A stretch of 64,000 nt of DNA from Pseudomonadota bacterium (GTDB taxonomy: Bacteria > Pseudomonadota > Gammaproteobacteria > Burkholderiales > Burkholderiaceae_C): the NCBI GenBank assembly GCA_031119395.1, contig JAVHYA010000019.1:1-64000 (forward strand), given 5' to 3'. Of the stretch, positions 56,026 to 64,000 are shown in pieces. The notes under the pieces are model-generated. The model did not search any database, was not told the origin of the DNA, and saw only the letters and a list, made by a program, of their open reading frames with translations. A program made the translations under genes and the position numbers. Every line of letters begins with the position of its first letter. The stretch's first letter is position 1.

Positions 56026-57480
56026 TCAGCCGCTGCGCTGCGCCTTGAGCAACTGCGCGAGCCGGTCCAGCGCGTCGCCGATCTCGGATTCGTCGATCGC
56101 GCCATAGCCCAGGAGCAGGGCGTTCGGCACCCCGCGGCCATAGTCGGCCACGCAGGCGATCCCGAGCCCGGCCGCGCGCGCCTGCGCGGCCACGGCCCCG
56201 GCGTCGTGCCGGTCCGCCAGCTGCGCCGCCAGATGCAGCCCGGCGCTGCCGGGCAGGGGCCGCAGCCAGGGCGCCAGCTCGCCGTTGAGCCGCTCGAGCA
56301 GCAGTGCGCGGCGCCGTGCGTAGCGGTCGCCCATGCGCCGCACGTGCCGGGCCAGGTGGCCCTCGGCGATGAAGGCCGCCAGCGTCTCCTGCGACAGCAG
56401 GTTGCAGTGCCAGTCCATGCGCTCCTTGGCCGCCACCAGCGGCAGCCGCGCCCAGGCCGGCGCCACCACGTAGCCCAGCCGCAGTGCGGGGAACAGCGAC
56501 TTGGAGAAGGTGCCGACGAAGAACACCGAGGCGGCGCGGTCCAGCGTCTGCAGCGCGTCCAGCGCGCGGCCGTCGAAGCGGAACTCGCCGTCGTAGTCGT
56601 CCTCGACGATCACCGCGCCGTGGCGCTGCGCGAAGGCCAGCAGCGCACGCCGGCGCGCGGCCGACATCACCATGCCGAGCGGGAACTGGTGCGCGGGCGT
56701 GGTCAGGATCACGCGCGCCTCGGCCGGCAGGCGCTCGACGACCAGCCCCTCCTCGTCGACCGGCACCGGGACGATGCGTGCGCCCGCCGCCTCGAAGGCC
56801 ATCCGCGCAGGCGGATAGCCGGGATGCTCCACCGCCACCACCGTGCGGCCCGGCGTGACCAGCACCTGGGCGAGCAGGCTGAAGGCCTGCTGCGCGCCGG
56901 CACTGACCAGCACGTCCTCCCCGCTGCAGGCCACCGCGCGCGTGAAGGACACGTGCCGGGCGATGGCCGTTCGCAGCGCCGGCTGGCCCTGCGCCGGCCC
57001 ATAGCCCACCGCGCGCCGCGCCAGCGTGCGCAGGCTGCGCGCCGAAAGACGGCGCCAGGCGTCGAAGGCCAGCTCGGACTTGTCGGGCACGCCGACGCGG
57101 AAGTCCCAGCGCGGCACCGGCGGGGCGTCGCGATCCGGCGTGCCGGCGAGGCCGCGGTAGGCCGGGTTCAGCCACGCCGGCTCGCCGCGCGGGGCGACGG
57201 GCCGCCGGGCGGCCGGCAGGCGCGCGACGTGGTGCCCGGAGCCGGCCGCCGCCTCGATGTAGCCGTCGCCCAGCAGCAGGCCGTAGACCGCGACCACGGC
57301 GTTGCGGCTCGCGCCCAGCGCCTCGGCCAGGGCGCGCGTGGACGGCAGGCGCAGGCCGGGCGCGATGCGGCCCGAGAGGATCGCGTCCTTGAGCTGGCGG
57401 TGCAGGGCCCGCATGCGCTGGCGCGAGCCGGGCGGTGGCAGATGCAGGTCCAGCGCCGAAAGTGGATCCCCTGGATTCAT
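56026..57480 (-). CDS. MocR-type (PdxR/GabR-like) regulator
   Basis: 484 residues. GntR winged helix (about 18-85; LKDAILSGRIAPGLRLPSTRALAEALGASRNAVVAVY) and an aminotransferase-like domain (about 130-480) with PLP Lys in VGTFSKSLFPALRLGYVV, VIVEDDYDGEFRFD and ARVILTTPAHQFPLGMVMS. PLP-dependent repressor/activator. Divergent from a cupin gene with 75 bases between. Two GTGG(A)TCC direct repeats lie there (57462-57469 and 57498-57504); these are candidate binding sites. Confidence 0.9.
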   Translation of the reverse strand: MNPGDPLSALDLHLPPPGSRQRMRALHRQLKDAILSGRIAPGLRLPSTRALAEALGASRNAVVAVYGLLLGDGYIEAAAGSGHHVARLPAARRPVAPRGEPAWLNPAYRGLAGTPDRDAPPVPRWDFRVGVPDKSELAFDAWRRLSARSLRTLARRAVGYGPAQGQPALRTAIARHVSFTRAVACSGEDVLVSAGAQQAFSLLAQVLVTPGRTVVAVEHPGYPPARMAFEAAGARIVPVPVDEEGLVVERLPAEARVILTTPAHQFPLGMVMSAARRRALLAFAQRHGAVIVEDDYDGEFRFDGRALDALQTLDRAASVFFVGTFSKSLFPALRLGYVVAPAWARLPLVAAKERMDWHCNLLSQETLAAFIAEGHLARHVRRMGDRYARRRALLLERLNGELAPWLRPLPGSAGLHLAAQLADRHDAGAVAAQARAAGLGIACVADYGRGVPNALLLGYGAIDESEIGDALDRLAQLLKAQRSG

Positions 57481-57555
57481 GGAATGCGGTGCTTTTCGTG
57501 GTCCGGTGCGGCGCCTATCGTGCCAGCACGTTCCATCGACGCATCGGAGATTTCC

Positions 57556-58017
57556 ATGATCAATGCACGCCATGCCTTCCTGCCGTCCGGCCCCTGGTCC
57601 GCCGAGGGGCTGTGGATTCCGGAGGGCCCCGGCAAGTGGTCACGGCCGCTGCGCTTCCTGGCGCAGGGGCGTGGCTGGGTCGAGCTGATGCGCATGTCGC
57701 CCGGCGCGCGGCTCGGCCTGCACCGCCACACGGGCGAGATCCATGCGCTGAACCTGCAGGGCCAGCGCCGGCTGTGCACGGGCGAGGTGGTCGGCCCCGG
57801 CGGCTACGTGCACGAGTCGGGCGGCAATGTCGACTGGTGGGAGGCCGTGGGCGACGAAGAGCTGATCCTCTTCGTGGTGGTGAACGGCACCGTGGAGTAC
57901 CTGCAGCCCGGCGGCGGGGTGGCTCGCACCATCACCACCGCGGACCGCATCGCCGACCACGAGCGCCACGCCCGGGAGAGCGGGGCCGTGCCGCAGGACC
58001 TGCGGGAGCCGGCCTGA
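57556..58017 (+). CDS. cupin-domain protein (dihydroxyacetophenone-dioxygenase-like)
   Basis: 153 residues, single cupin barrel. The metal site reads GLHRHTGEIHALNLQG (two His, Glu, His) and the second motif is GGYVHESGGNVDWWEAVGDEELILFVV. Similar in layout to 2,4'-dihydroxyacetophenone dioxygenase-family cupins; the reaction is not certain. Control by the divergent MocR protein is likely. Confidence 0.82.
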   Translation: MINARHAFLPSGPWSAEGLWIPEGPGKWSRPLRFLAQGRGWVELMRMSPGARLGLHRHTGEIHALNLQGQRRLCTGEVVGPGGYVHESGGNVDWWEAVGDEELILFVVVNGTVEYLQPGGGVARTITTADRIADHERHARESGAVPQDLREPA

Positions 58018-58042
58018 ACGCGCCCCGGGGCCGTGGTGTGCT

Positions 58043-58579
58043 TCAGCGGGCGATGACCGCGCAGGCGATGCGCGGACCGGAGTTGCCGGCCGGCTGCGTC
58101 GTGTAGTCGTCGCGGTCGCGGTGCACCACCAGCGCGCGGCCCACCACGTTGTTGGCCGCACCGTCGGTGAGCGAGATCGAGTGCACCTCGACACTGAAGC
58201 GCGCCGTGCCGTCGGCACCCGCCACCAGGCTGGGCAGTTCGCCCGCATGGCTGCCGGCGGCGCCGAACTTGCCGTGCGTGCCGCCGGCCGGGTTGAAGTG
58301 GCCGCCCGAGGCGTTGCCGTTGTCGCCGCAGTCGCCCTTCTCGTGGATGTGGAAGCCGTGCTCGCCGGGGGTCAGGCCCCGCACTTCGCCGGCGACGCGC
58401 ACGCCGTGGTCCAGGGCGGTGAAGGTCACCTTGCCGGTCGTCGGATTCGGATTGATGGCGGCCGTGGGCGCGAGGTTGGCGGTGGCCGTCGGGCGGCCCA
58501 TGCCCATGCTGCCGCAGGCCGAGAGCGCGGCGCAGGCGAGGACGGCGGCGCCGGCAACGGCGAATGTGTGCTTGTTCAT
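58043..58579 (-). CDS. sodC: superoxide dismutase [Cu-Zn], lipoprotein type
   Basis: 178 residues. Lipobox ALSAC gives Cys22, so probably tethered in the periplasm. Copper/zinc ligands appear in HGFHIHEKGDCGDNG, GGHFNPAGGTHGKFG and HAGELP. A later VVHRDRDDYTTQPAGNSGPRIACAVI completes the barrel and disulfide. Dismutes periplasmic superoxide. Stop-start geometry leaves one base to the upstream cyclotransferase gene on the same strand. Confidence 0.94.
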   Translation of the reverse strand: MNKHTFAVAGAAVLACAALSACGSMGMGRPTATANLAPTAAINPNPTTGKVTFTALDHGVRVAGEVRGLTPGEHGFHIHEKGDCGDNGNASGGHFNPAGGTHGKFGAAGSHAGELPSLVAGADGTARFSVEVHSISLTDGAANNVVGRALVVHRDRDDYTTQPAGNSGPRIACAVIAR

Positions 58580-58580
58580 G

Positions 58581-59324
58581 TCAGCTTCTTCCTTCGTTGG
58601 AGGGTCGGGTGGGCGCGCGGCCATCGCCGGTCGCGGTGGGTGACAGGGTAGCGGCGGACGCGGCCGCCGCCGCGTCAGCCGAGGCCGTGATCTCGGCCAG
58701 CCGCAGCAGGCGCGCCAGGGCCGCGTCGTGGATGTGGTGGCGCTTGAGCTCCAGCAGCGTCTGCCGCGCGTAGTCGAGCGAGCTGCCGTAGCGGCCCACG
58801 GCGCTGGCGAAGATCTCGCGGTAGCGCGCCTCGGGCAGGGTGCCGGTGAAGTTGGGGCTCTTGCGCGAGAGCGTGAAGGCCAGGGCGCGCACCGGTCCGC
58901 CGGGCGTGATGCAGGTGAGCCAGCGCGGGTCGTACACGCCGGTGGGCATCTCACGCAGCCACAGGCGCCCCAGCACCTCCAGCACGTCGGCGGCCGGGAT
59001 GCGGAAGGCCATGCCCTGGCAGCTGCCGCCGGTCAGCAGGCCGAAGACCAGGCCGGGGTTCTGCACGCTGCCGCGGTTGACGCGGCTCCACATCTTGAGC
59101 GCGCGGTGCCAGCCGTGCACGCGGGCGGGGCGGCGCTCCACGAAGTCGAACTCGGGCTTCCAGATCAGCGATCCGTAGCCGAAGATCCAGAGGTCCGCGT
59201 GCCCGCCCCATTCGTGAATGACCCGGTCCAGCAGGGGCTTGGGATCGCGCAGCGGGGTGGGCAGCGGGTCCAGGCCGGGAGGGCCCAGGCCGGCGCCACC
59301 TACAATTTCGGCGTCATGGTTCAC
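58581..59324 (-). CDS. gamma-glutamylcyclotransferase (ChaC-like)
   Basis: 247 residues from GTG 59324; the start is uncertain and an internal one is possible. Signature LWIFGYGSLIWKPEF near residue 40, then RVHGWHRALKMWSRVNRG, NPGLVFGLLTGGSCQGMAFRI and AFTLSRKSPNFTG. ChaC-type enzymes degrade glutathione to 5-oxoproline and Cys-Gly. The Ala/Ser tail is low-complexity. It overlaps the 5' leader of the divergent OmpA-like gene. Confidence 0.88.
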   Translation of the reverse strand: MNHDAEIVGGAGLGPPGLDPLPTPLRDPKPLLDRVIHEWGGHADLWIFGYGSLIWKPEFDFVERRPARVHGWHRALKMWSRVNRGSVQNPGLVFGLLTGGSCQGMAFRIPAADVLEVLGRLWLREMPTGVYDPRWLTCITPGGPVRALAFTLSRKSPNFTGTLPEARYREIFASAVGRYGSSLDYARQTLLELKRHHIHDAALARLLRLAEITASADAAAAASAATLSPTATGDGRAPTRPSNEGRS

Positions 59325-59366
59325 GAACCAATTATTTACCGACCTCTTTCCCTGGGAGACCACCCG

Positions 59367-59906
59367 ATGTCCACGCGTGCGGATGACGACGATCAACAAC
59401 GTTTTGCGCTGGGTTTTCTTTTTGCGCTGATCGCCCTGGTCGTCATGACCGTGCTGGGTGTCGTCGTCTACAAGTACGGCCTGTCGCATGCACCCAAGGT
59501 GCCCCCTGCGGCGACCGCGCCGGCGGCACCGACCGTGGCGGTGGTCACCGAGACGGTGGCCGTGGTCATCCCCGACGGCGCCAGCATCCGCGTGGACCAG
59601 GGGGTGGTGAACTTCTACTTCGCCACCGGAAGTGCCGACATCGCGCCCGGTGCCGCCGAAGCGCTGGCGCTGGTGATCCAGGGCGTGCAGAACGGCCGCA
59701 AGGCGCTGGTCTCCGGTTTCCACGACACGACGGGCGACCCGGCGAAGAACGAGGAACTGGCCAAGCAGCGTGCGCAGACCGTGCGCGACGTGCTCACCGG
59801 CCTGGGCGTGCCGACCGAGAAGGTGGCGCTCGAGAAGCCGGCTGTCACCACCGGCAGCGGCAACAACGCCGAGGCACGGCGGGTCGAGGTCAAGCTGGTC
59901 GACTGA
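59367..59906 (+). CDS. OmpA-domain membrane-anchored protein
   Basis: 179 residues from ATG 59367 (GGGAG 10 bases upstream). One membrane segment near 13-37 (FALGFLFALIALVVMTVLGVVVYKYG), an Ala/Pro/Thr linker and a C-terminal OmpA-like peptidoglycan-binding domain: VNFYFATGSADIAPGAAEAL, VSGFHDTTGDPAKNEELAKQRAQTVRDVLTGLGV and ARRVEVKL. Inner-membrane anchored with a periplasmic domain. Function beyond wall binding is unknown. Confidence 0.88.
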   Translation: MSTRADDDDQQRFALGFLFALIALVVMTVLGVVVYKYGLSHAPKVPPAATAPAAPTVAVVTETVAVVIPDGASIRVDQGVVNFYFATGSADIAPGAAEALALVIQGVQNGRKALVSGFHDTTGDPAKNEELAKQRAQTVRDVLTGLGVPTEKVALEKPAVTTGSGNNAEARRVEVKLVD

Positions 59907-59945
59907 GGCCGCTGCGGCCTCCCTTCCGACCTGCTTCGGACCCTG

Positions 59946-59974
59946 ACGCCCGGCCTCGGCCGGGCGTTCTGCTT
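59946..59974 (+). terminator. terminator-like hairpin
   Basis: CGCCCGGC-CTCG-GCCGGGCG perfect 8-bp stem followed by TTCTGCTT, between the OmpA-like gene and the convergent LacI-family gene. Likely ends the OmpA transcript. Confidence 0.75.
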
Positions 59975-61017
59975 CATGGGGCGGAAGGGGGCGTCGTCGT
60001 GCTTTCGCGCACGACCAGGCTCCACGGCAGTTCCACGCACGGCCGGGGCACCGGCTCCCCGCGCATCAGGCGCAGCAGCATGCGCGCCGCCTCCTCGCCA
60101 ATGGCTTCGCGCGGGGTGCGCACACTGGTCAGGCTGGGCAGGAGCTGGTCGCTGCCCGGCAGGTCGTTGAAGCCGGCCACCGCCACCTGCCCGGGCACCG
60201 AGATGCCCAGGCGTGGCGCCACCATCAGCGCGCCCTGCGCCAGGTCGTCGTTGCAGAAGAAGATGGCCTCGGGCGCCGATTCGTCCATCAGCCGCGCGAA
60301 CATGCGGCCGCCCAGCGCGATGGAGGAGGGCTCGGGCCGCAGCATCTCCAGCGCGGGGTCGTAGCAGCCGGCTTCGCGCAGGGCGTGCCGGTAGCCTTCG
60401 GCGCGCTGCATCACCCGCGCATCGAGCTGGGCGGCGGCGAAGGCGATGCGCCGCGCGCCGCCCGCCAGCAGGTGCTGCGTCAGCGCATGCCCCGCGTCCT
60501 GCTGCGAGAAGCCGACGCAGTGCACCCCGGGCGCCCGGCTCGTCTCCATCACATGCACGCAGGGCACGCCGCTGGCCTGGATCAGCGCGCGCGTCTCCTC
60601 GCTGCGCTCGAAGCCGGTGACGACCAGGCCTGCGGGGCGGTGCGCCATCTGTTCGCGCAGCAGCTGCTCCTCCTCGCGCGGGTCGTAGTGGGTGATGCCG
60701 ATCAGCGTCTGGTAGCCGTGGAGGCGCAAGGTGCGCTGCAGGGCCTCCAGCAGGTCGACGAACAGGGTGTTGCTCAGCAGGGGGATCAGCACCGCCACGT
60801 GCGTGCTGCGGTGCGAGGCGAGGGCGCGGGCCGCCGGGTCGGGCACGTAGCCCAGCGCGTCGGCGGCGGCGCGCGCGCGGGCCGCGAGCTCGGGGGCGAC
60901 GGCGCGCTCGCCGCGCAGGGCGCGCGACACGGTGATGGGGCTCACGCCCGCTTCTCGCGCGACCTCGGCCAGGGTCACGCGCCCGCTGCGGCGGCGTCGG
61001 GGCGATTCGGTGTGCAT
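59974..61017 (-). CDS. LacI-family repressor (gluconate GntR-like)
   Basis: 347 residues. Helix-turn-helix and hinge (about 14-65; VTLAEVAREAGVSPITVSRALRGERAVAPEL) and effector domain with HVAVLIPLLSNTLFVDLLEALQ, closest in layout to GntR-type gluconate repressors. Divergent from gluconokinase; two matching GGATAGCGCTATCC-type palindromes lie in the intergenic region. Inferred to repress gntK, the MFS transporter and edd until gluconate or a derivative binds. Confidence 0.9.
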   Translation of the reverse strand: MHTESPRRRRSGRVTLAEVAREAGVSPITVSRALRGERAVAPELAARARAAADALGYVPDPAARALASHRSTHVAVLIPLLSNTLFVDLLEALQRTLRLHGYQTLIGITHYDPREEEQLLREQMAHRPAGLVVTGFERSEETRALIQASGVPCVHVMETSRAPGVHCVGFSQQDAGHALTQHLLAGGARRIAFAAAQLDARVMQRAEGYRHALREAGCYDPALEMLRPEPSSIALGGRMFARLMDESAPEAIFFCNDDLAQGALMVAPRLGISVPGQVAVAGFNDLPGSDQLLPSLTSVRTPREAIGEEAARMLLRLMRGEPVPRPCVELPWSLVVRESTTTPPSAP

Positions 61018-61065
61018 GGGGCGATGAGTGGAAACCCTAGGGTGGCGGGTCAGCAGTATCTTTTA

Positions 61066-61079
61066 GGATAGCGCTATCC
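61066..61079. promoter_or_regulatory. GntR/LacI-type operator 1
   Basis: Perfect 14-bp palindrome GGATAGCGCTATCC, 49 bases upstream of the repressor gene start. The core is shared with the site at 61185. Confidence 0.8.
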
Positions 61080-61184
61080 AAGCCCGGGGTAAGCCCCGAT
61101 TCCGCCTGGATCGCGGCATGGGTGCAAGCAGTTCGCTGGAGGATGACGCTGTCCTGCAGACGACGGCCTCATTCGCCGGAAAAA

Positions 61185-61196
61185 GATAGCGCTATC
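61185..61196. promoter_or_regulatory. GntR/LacI-type operator 2
   Basis: Perfect palindrome GATAGCGCTATC (GATAGCGCTATCC on the plus strand), 16 bases before the gluconokinase start and just ahead of AAGGAGA. About 118 bp centre to centre from operator 1, roughly 11 helical turns. Confidence 0.8.
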
Positions 61197-61211
61197 CAAG
61201 GAGACATCCGC

Positions 61212-61742
61212 ATGCAGCCCCCCGCCTCCTCGCCCCACTGGCTCGTCATCATGGGCGTGTCGGGTTGCGGCAAGTCCAGCCTGGGCCAGGCCCTGGCGGC
61301 CGACCTGGGCCTTCCGCTGATCGAGGGCGACGACTTCCACCCCGAAGCCAACATCCGCAAGATGCGCAGCGGCACGCCGCTGACGGATGCCGACCGTGCC
61401 GGCTGGCTGGCCCGGCTGGGCGAGGAGCTGGCGGCCCGCCGAGGCGGCGCGGTGCTGACCTGCTCGGCCCTCAAGCGCAGCTACCGCGAGCTGCTTCGCG
61501 CCGCGGTGCCCGGCCTGCGCTTCGTGTTCATGCAGATCGGCCGCGACGAGGCCGTGGCCCGCGTGCAGGCCCGCGAGGCGGTGCACATCTTTCCCGCCAG
61601 CCTGGTGGACAGCCAGTTCCAGACGCTCGAGTCGCCCGTGGGCGAAGCGGGCGTGGTGACGGTGCAGGCCACGGCGCCGCTGGCGGAGTCGGTGGCGCAG
61701 GTGCGCGCCTGGCTGGCGCAGGACGGAGCGCGCGGCGCCTGA
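61212..61742 (+). CDS. gntK: gluconokinase
   Basis: 176 residues. P-loop VIMGVSGCGKSSLGQALA at 14-31, EGDDFHPEANIRKMRSGTPLTDADR and CSALKRSYRELLR are all GntK signatures. Phosphorylates D-gluconate to 6-phosphogluconate. ATG 61212 is chosen for AAGGAGACATCC just upstream and normal length; an upstream in-frame start would overlap the operator. First gene of the gluconate operon. Confidence 0.95.
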   Translation: MQPPASSPHWLVIMGVSGCGKSSLGQALAADLGLPLIEGDDFHPEANIRKMRSGTPLTDADRAGWLARLGEELAARRGGAVLTCSALKRSYRELLRAAVPGLRFVFMQIGRDEAVARVQAREAVHIFPASLVDSQFQTLESPVGEAGVVTVQATAPLAESVAQVRAWLAQDGARGA

Positions 61743-61787
61743 CCTGCCTTTCTTTCCCTTCCCCTTGATCCCCTCGACGGAGACACC

Positions 61788-63116
61788 ATGACGACAACAT
61801 CCTCCTCGACCGCACCGAATGCCGCATCGGCGGCGCCGCAGGGCCGCGTGCCCGGCCGGCGCTGGCGCATCGGCGGCCTGCTGGGCGCGGGCGTGCTGGT
61901 CAACTACTTCGACCGGCTCAGCCTGTCGGTGGCGGCACCCCAGATCCAGGCGGAATTCCACCTCACCCCCGAGCAGATCGGCTTCTTCCTCTCGGCCTTC
62001 TTCTGGACCTACGCGCTGCTGCAGGTGCCCGCCGGCATGCTGCTGGACCGCTATGGCCCGACGCGCATCGGGCGCTGGGGCGCCTTCGCCTGGGGCATCG
62101 CCTCCACGCTCACGGCGCTGGCGGGCGGTTGGGCCGGCATCTTCGCGGCGCGCATGCTGCTGGGCATCGCCGAGGCGCCGGGCTTCATGGTCAGTTCCAA
62201 GGCCACCGGCTACTGGTTCCCGCGCGGCGAACGCGCGCTGGCCACGGCCATCTTCGACGCGGCGGCCAAGTTCTCGAACGTGATCGGCGTGCCGCTGGTG
62301 GCCTTCGTGGTGGTGGGCTTCGGCTGGCGCTGGGGCTTCGGCGTGTGCGCGGCGCTGAGCTTCCTGTACTTCTTCGCCTTCCTGCTGATCTACCGCGACC
62401 CGAGCCAGGACGAGAAGCTCAGCGCCGCCGAGCGCCGCCACATCGTCGAAGGGGGGGCGGCCCCCGAGGGCGCGCCGGCCGGCGGCGCCAGCGGCATGCT
62501 GGGCTACCTGCTGCGCCAGCCGAAGGTCTGGGGGCTGATGCTGGGCTTCGCGGCCTACGGCTATTCCTTCTACCTGTTCCTGACCTGGCTGCCCGGCTAC
62601 CTGGTGCAGGCCATGCACATGAGCATCCTCAAGTCGGCCGGCTTCGCGGCGATCCCGTGGATGGTGGCCACGCTGAGCGACCTGTTCGTGGGCGGCTGGC
62701 TCATCGACCACCTGATCGCCAAGGGGCACGAGGAGTCGAAGGTGCGCAAGACGGTGCTCGTGTGCGGCATGGTGCTGGGGCTGGCGGTGTTCGGCGCCAC
62801 GCAGACCACCGACCCGGTCTGGGCCATCGTGTGGATCTCCATCGCGCTGGGCGGCCTGGCCGCGGCGGCGCCGGTGAGCTGGTCGCTGCCCTCGCTGATC
62901 GCGCCCAGGGGCGGCGTCGGCACGGTGGGCGGGCTGATGAACTTCGGCAACAACCTCATGGGCGCGGCCGCCCCCATCGCCACCGGTTTCATCGTGGGGG
63001 CCACCGGCTCCTTCGTGAACGCCTTCCTGCTGGCCGGCGCGATCCTGGTGATCGGCATCTGCGCCTTCGTGTTCCTGATGGGGCGCATCGAGCCGATCGC
63101 CGAGCCCGGCGCCTGA
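61788..63116 (+). CDS. MFS transporter, anion:cation symporter family (sugar acid uptake)
   Basis: 442 residues, 12 membrane helices. N-terminal VNYFDRLSLSVAAPQIQAEFHLTPEQIGFFLSAFFWTYAL and DRYGPTRIGRWGAFAWG resemble the hexuronate/galactonate permeases (ACS family). A cytoplasmic loop (about 205-235) is Glu/Ala-rich. Gene order after gntK and before edd suggests uptake of gluconate or a related aldonate. Confidence 0.9.
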   Translation: MTTTSSSTAPNAASAAPQGRVPGRRWRIGGLLGAGVLVNYFDRLSLSVAAPQIQAEFHLTPEQIGFFLSAFFWTYALLQVPAGMLLDRYGPTRIGRWGAFAWGIASTLTALAGGWAGIFAARMLLGIAEAPGFMVSSKATGYWFPRGERALATAIFDAAAKFSNVIGVPLVAFVVVGFGWRWGFGVCAALSFLYFFAFLLIYRDPSQDEKLSAAERRHIVEGGAAPEGAPAGGASGMLGYLLRQPKVWGLMLGFAAYGYSFYLFLTWLPGYLVQAMHMSILKSAGFAAIPWMVATLSDLFVGGWLIDHLIAKGHEESKVRKTVLVCGMVLGLAVFGATQTTDPVWAIVWISIALGGLAAAAPVSWSLPSLIAPRGGVGTVGGLMNFGNNLMGAAAPIATGFIVGATGSFVNAFLLAGAILVIGICAFVFLMGRIEPIAEPGA

Positions 63117-63318
63117 ATGCGCCGGCACGGCAAGGCCTCCCGCGTCGCCGCTTGCGCCATGTCATGGAACGGGCGCAAGAAGGTATCGGCGCCGTGCGCG
63201 CGCGCTGGCATGCTTCGTGCCGTTGTCTCACACCGCCGGCCGATCGATGGCGGCCATGATGTTCCGTTCGATGCGGCGCCGAGCGCGCCGGCTTCCACCC
63301 CCACGCAACCGTCCCTGC
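63117..63318 (+). promoter_or_regulatory. 202-base gap before edd
   Basis: Non-coding; no ribosome-binding site as strong as elsewhere and no palindrome matching the 61066/61185 operators. It could hold a separate edd promoter, but no clear -35/-10 pair is visible. Confidence 0.3.
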
Positions 63319-64000
63319 CATGACCACGATCCATCCCACGCTGCTCGCCGTCACCGAGCGCATCCGTGCGCGCAGCCGTGACCTGCGCACCGACTACCTC
63401 GCGCGCCTGCAGGCCCTGCGCCGGCGCGACCGCGGCTCCGACCGCATGGGCTGCGCCAACGTGGCGCACGCCGTGGCCGGCGTGCCTGCCAACGACAAGC
63501 TGCGCATCGTGGCCGAGCGCGCACCCAACATCGGCATCGTCACGGCCTTCAACGACATGCTGTCGGCGCACGCGCCCTTCCAGGGCTACCCGGACATCAT
63601 CAAGCAGGAGGCGCGGCGCCGGGGCGCCACCGCCCAGGTGGCCGGCGGCGTGCCCGCCATGTGCGATGGCGTGACGCAGGGCACGCCGGGCATGGAGCTG
63701 TCGCTCTTCAGCCGCGACGTGATCGCGATGGGCACCGCGGTGGCGCTCACCCACGACATGTTCGACGCCGCGCTGCTGCTGGGCGTGTGCGACAAGATCG
63801 TGCCCGGTCTGCTGATCGGCGCACTGCACTTCGGCCACCTGCCGATGGTCTTCGTGCCCGCGGGGCCGATGCCCTCGGGCCTGTCGAACAGCGCCAAGTC
63901 GAAGGTGCGCGAGCAGGCCGCGCAGGGCCTGGTCGGCCGCCAGGGCCTGCTCGACGCCGAGATGGCCGCCTACCACGGCGAGGGCACCTGCACCTTCTAC
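63319..64000 (+). CDS. edd: 6-phosphogluconate dehydratase (3' end beyond window)
   Basis: 227 residues visible of about 600 expected. Edd/IlvD family: [18 protein letters not shown] at the N-terminus, [87 protein letters not shown] and [13 protein letters not shown] contain the cysteines expected for the Fe-S cluster. First step of the Entner-Doudoroff pathway after gluconokinase. The ATG at 63319 is the natural start. Confidence 0.95.

Overview
The window is very GC-rich, densely packed proteobacterial chromosome. A Bug/TctC-type binding protein, the block folC-SPOR protein-cvpA-purF-metZ-gltX, ATG/GTG/TTG starts with good Shine-Dalgarno sites, and a Kdo transferase plus TolC (Gram-negative envelope) point to a betaproteobacterium. 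Comamonadaceae, Variovorax-like, is my best guess; this is inference from gene content, not a database match. There is no rRNA, phage, IS element or CRISPR array. No gap between genes exceeds about 290 bases.

Layout. 1-3656: a membrane sensor histidine kinase cut by the window edge, a small acidic protein and an alpha/beta hydrolase. 3878-8039: a translationally coupled ABC importer (binding protein, fused permease, ATPase). 8182-9249: a Tas-like aldo/keto reductase. 9255-15391: an accessory catabolic cluster (quinone oxidoreductase, SDR, Bug solute-binding protein, second SDR, LacI regulator, CMD-like protein, divergent VOC protein) with two LacI-type palindromes in its central divergent promoter. 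15450-23899: mostly housekeeping genes (ybaK, plsY, ridA-like, aspartyl protease, yajQ, murB, ppnP, Spx/ArsC-like, folC). 23975-29521: SPOR protein, cvpA, purF, metZ, gltX. 29598-29919: tRNA-Ala, tRNA-Glu and tRNA-Asp with an upstream promoter and a terminator. 29992-43546: MocR regulator, di- and tri-haem cytochromes c, DUF1345, an ogt/Ada-AlkA/EamA repair group, phosphomannomutase, waaA, LLM oxidoreductase and a large esterase-like lipoprotein. 43617-49620: LysR/EamA divergent pair, TolC-rhodanese-Pcm run, TetR, msrA. 49637-59906: His-rich small protein with a ZnuD-like TonB receptor, AEC transporter, pdxH, bestrophin, MocA-like transferase, MocR/cupin pair, sodC, gamma-glutamylcyclotransferase, OmpA-like protein. 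59974-64000: gluconate/Entner-Doudoroff locus (LacI/GntR-type repressor, gluconokinase, MFS transporter, start of edd) with two matching operators.

The most unusual signal is a 58-59 bp palindromic repeat present seven times. It ends in a 17-bp AT-richer imperfect palindrome (GCTAT...ATAGC) and carries a GCGCCCG...CGGGCGC hairpin. Four copies are intergenic. One forms the last 16 codons of the Ada-AlkA protein and fills the ogt leader, one is read in frame inside WaaA as an apparent insertion, and one is read in frame inside the MocA-like transferase. This resembles, by analogy only, the protein-coding palindromic elements of Rickettsia. Two other small repeat types occur near 52.4 kb, 53.7 kb and 55.4 kb.
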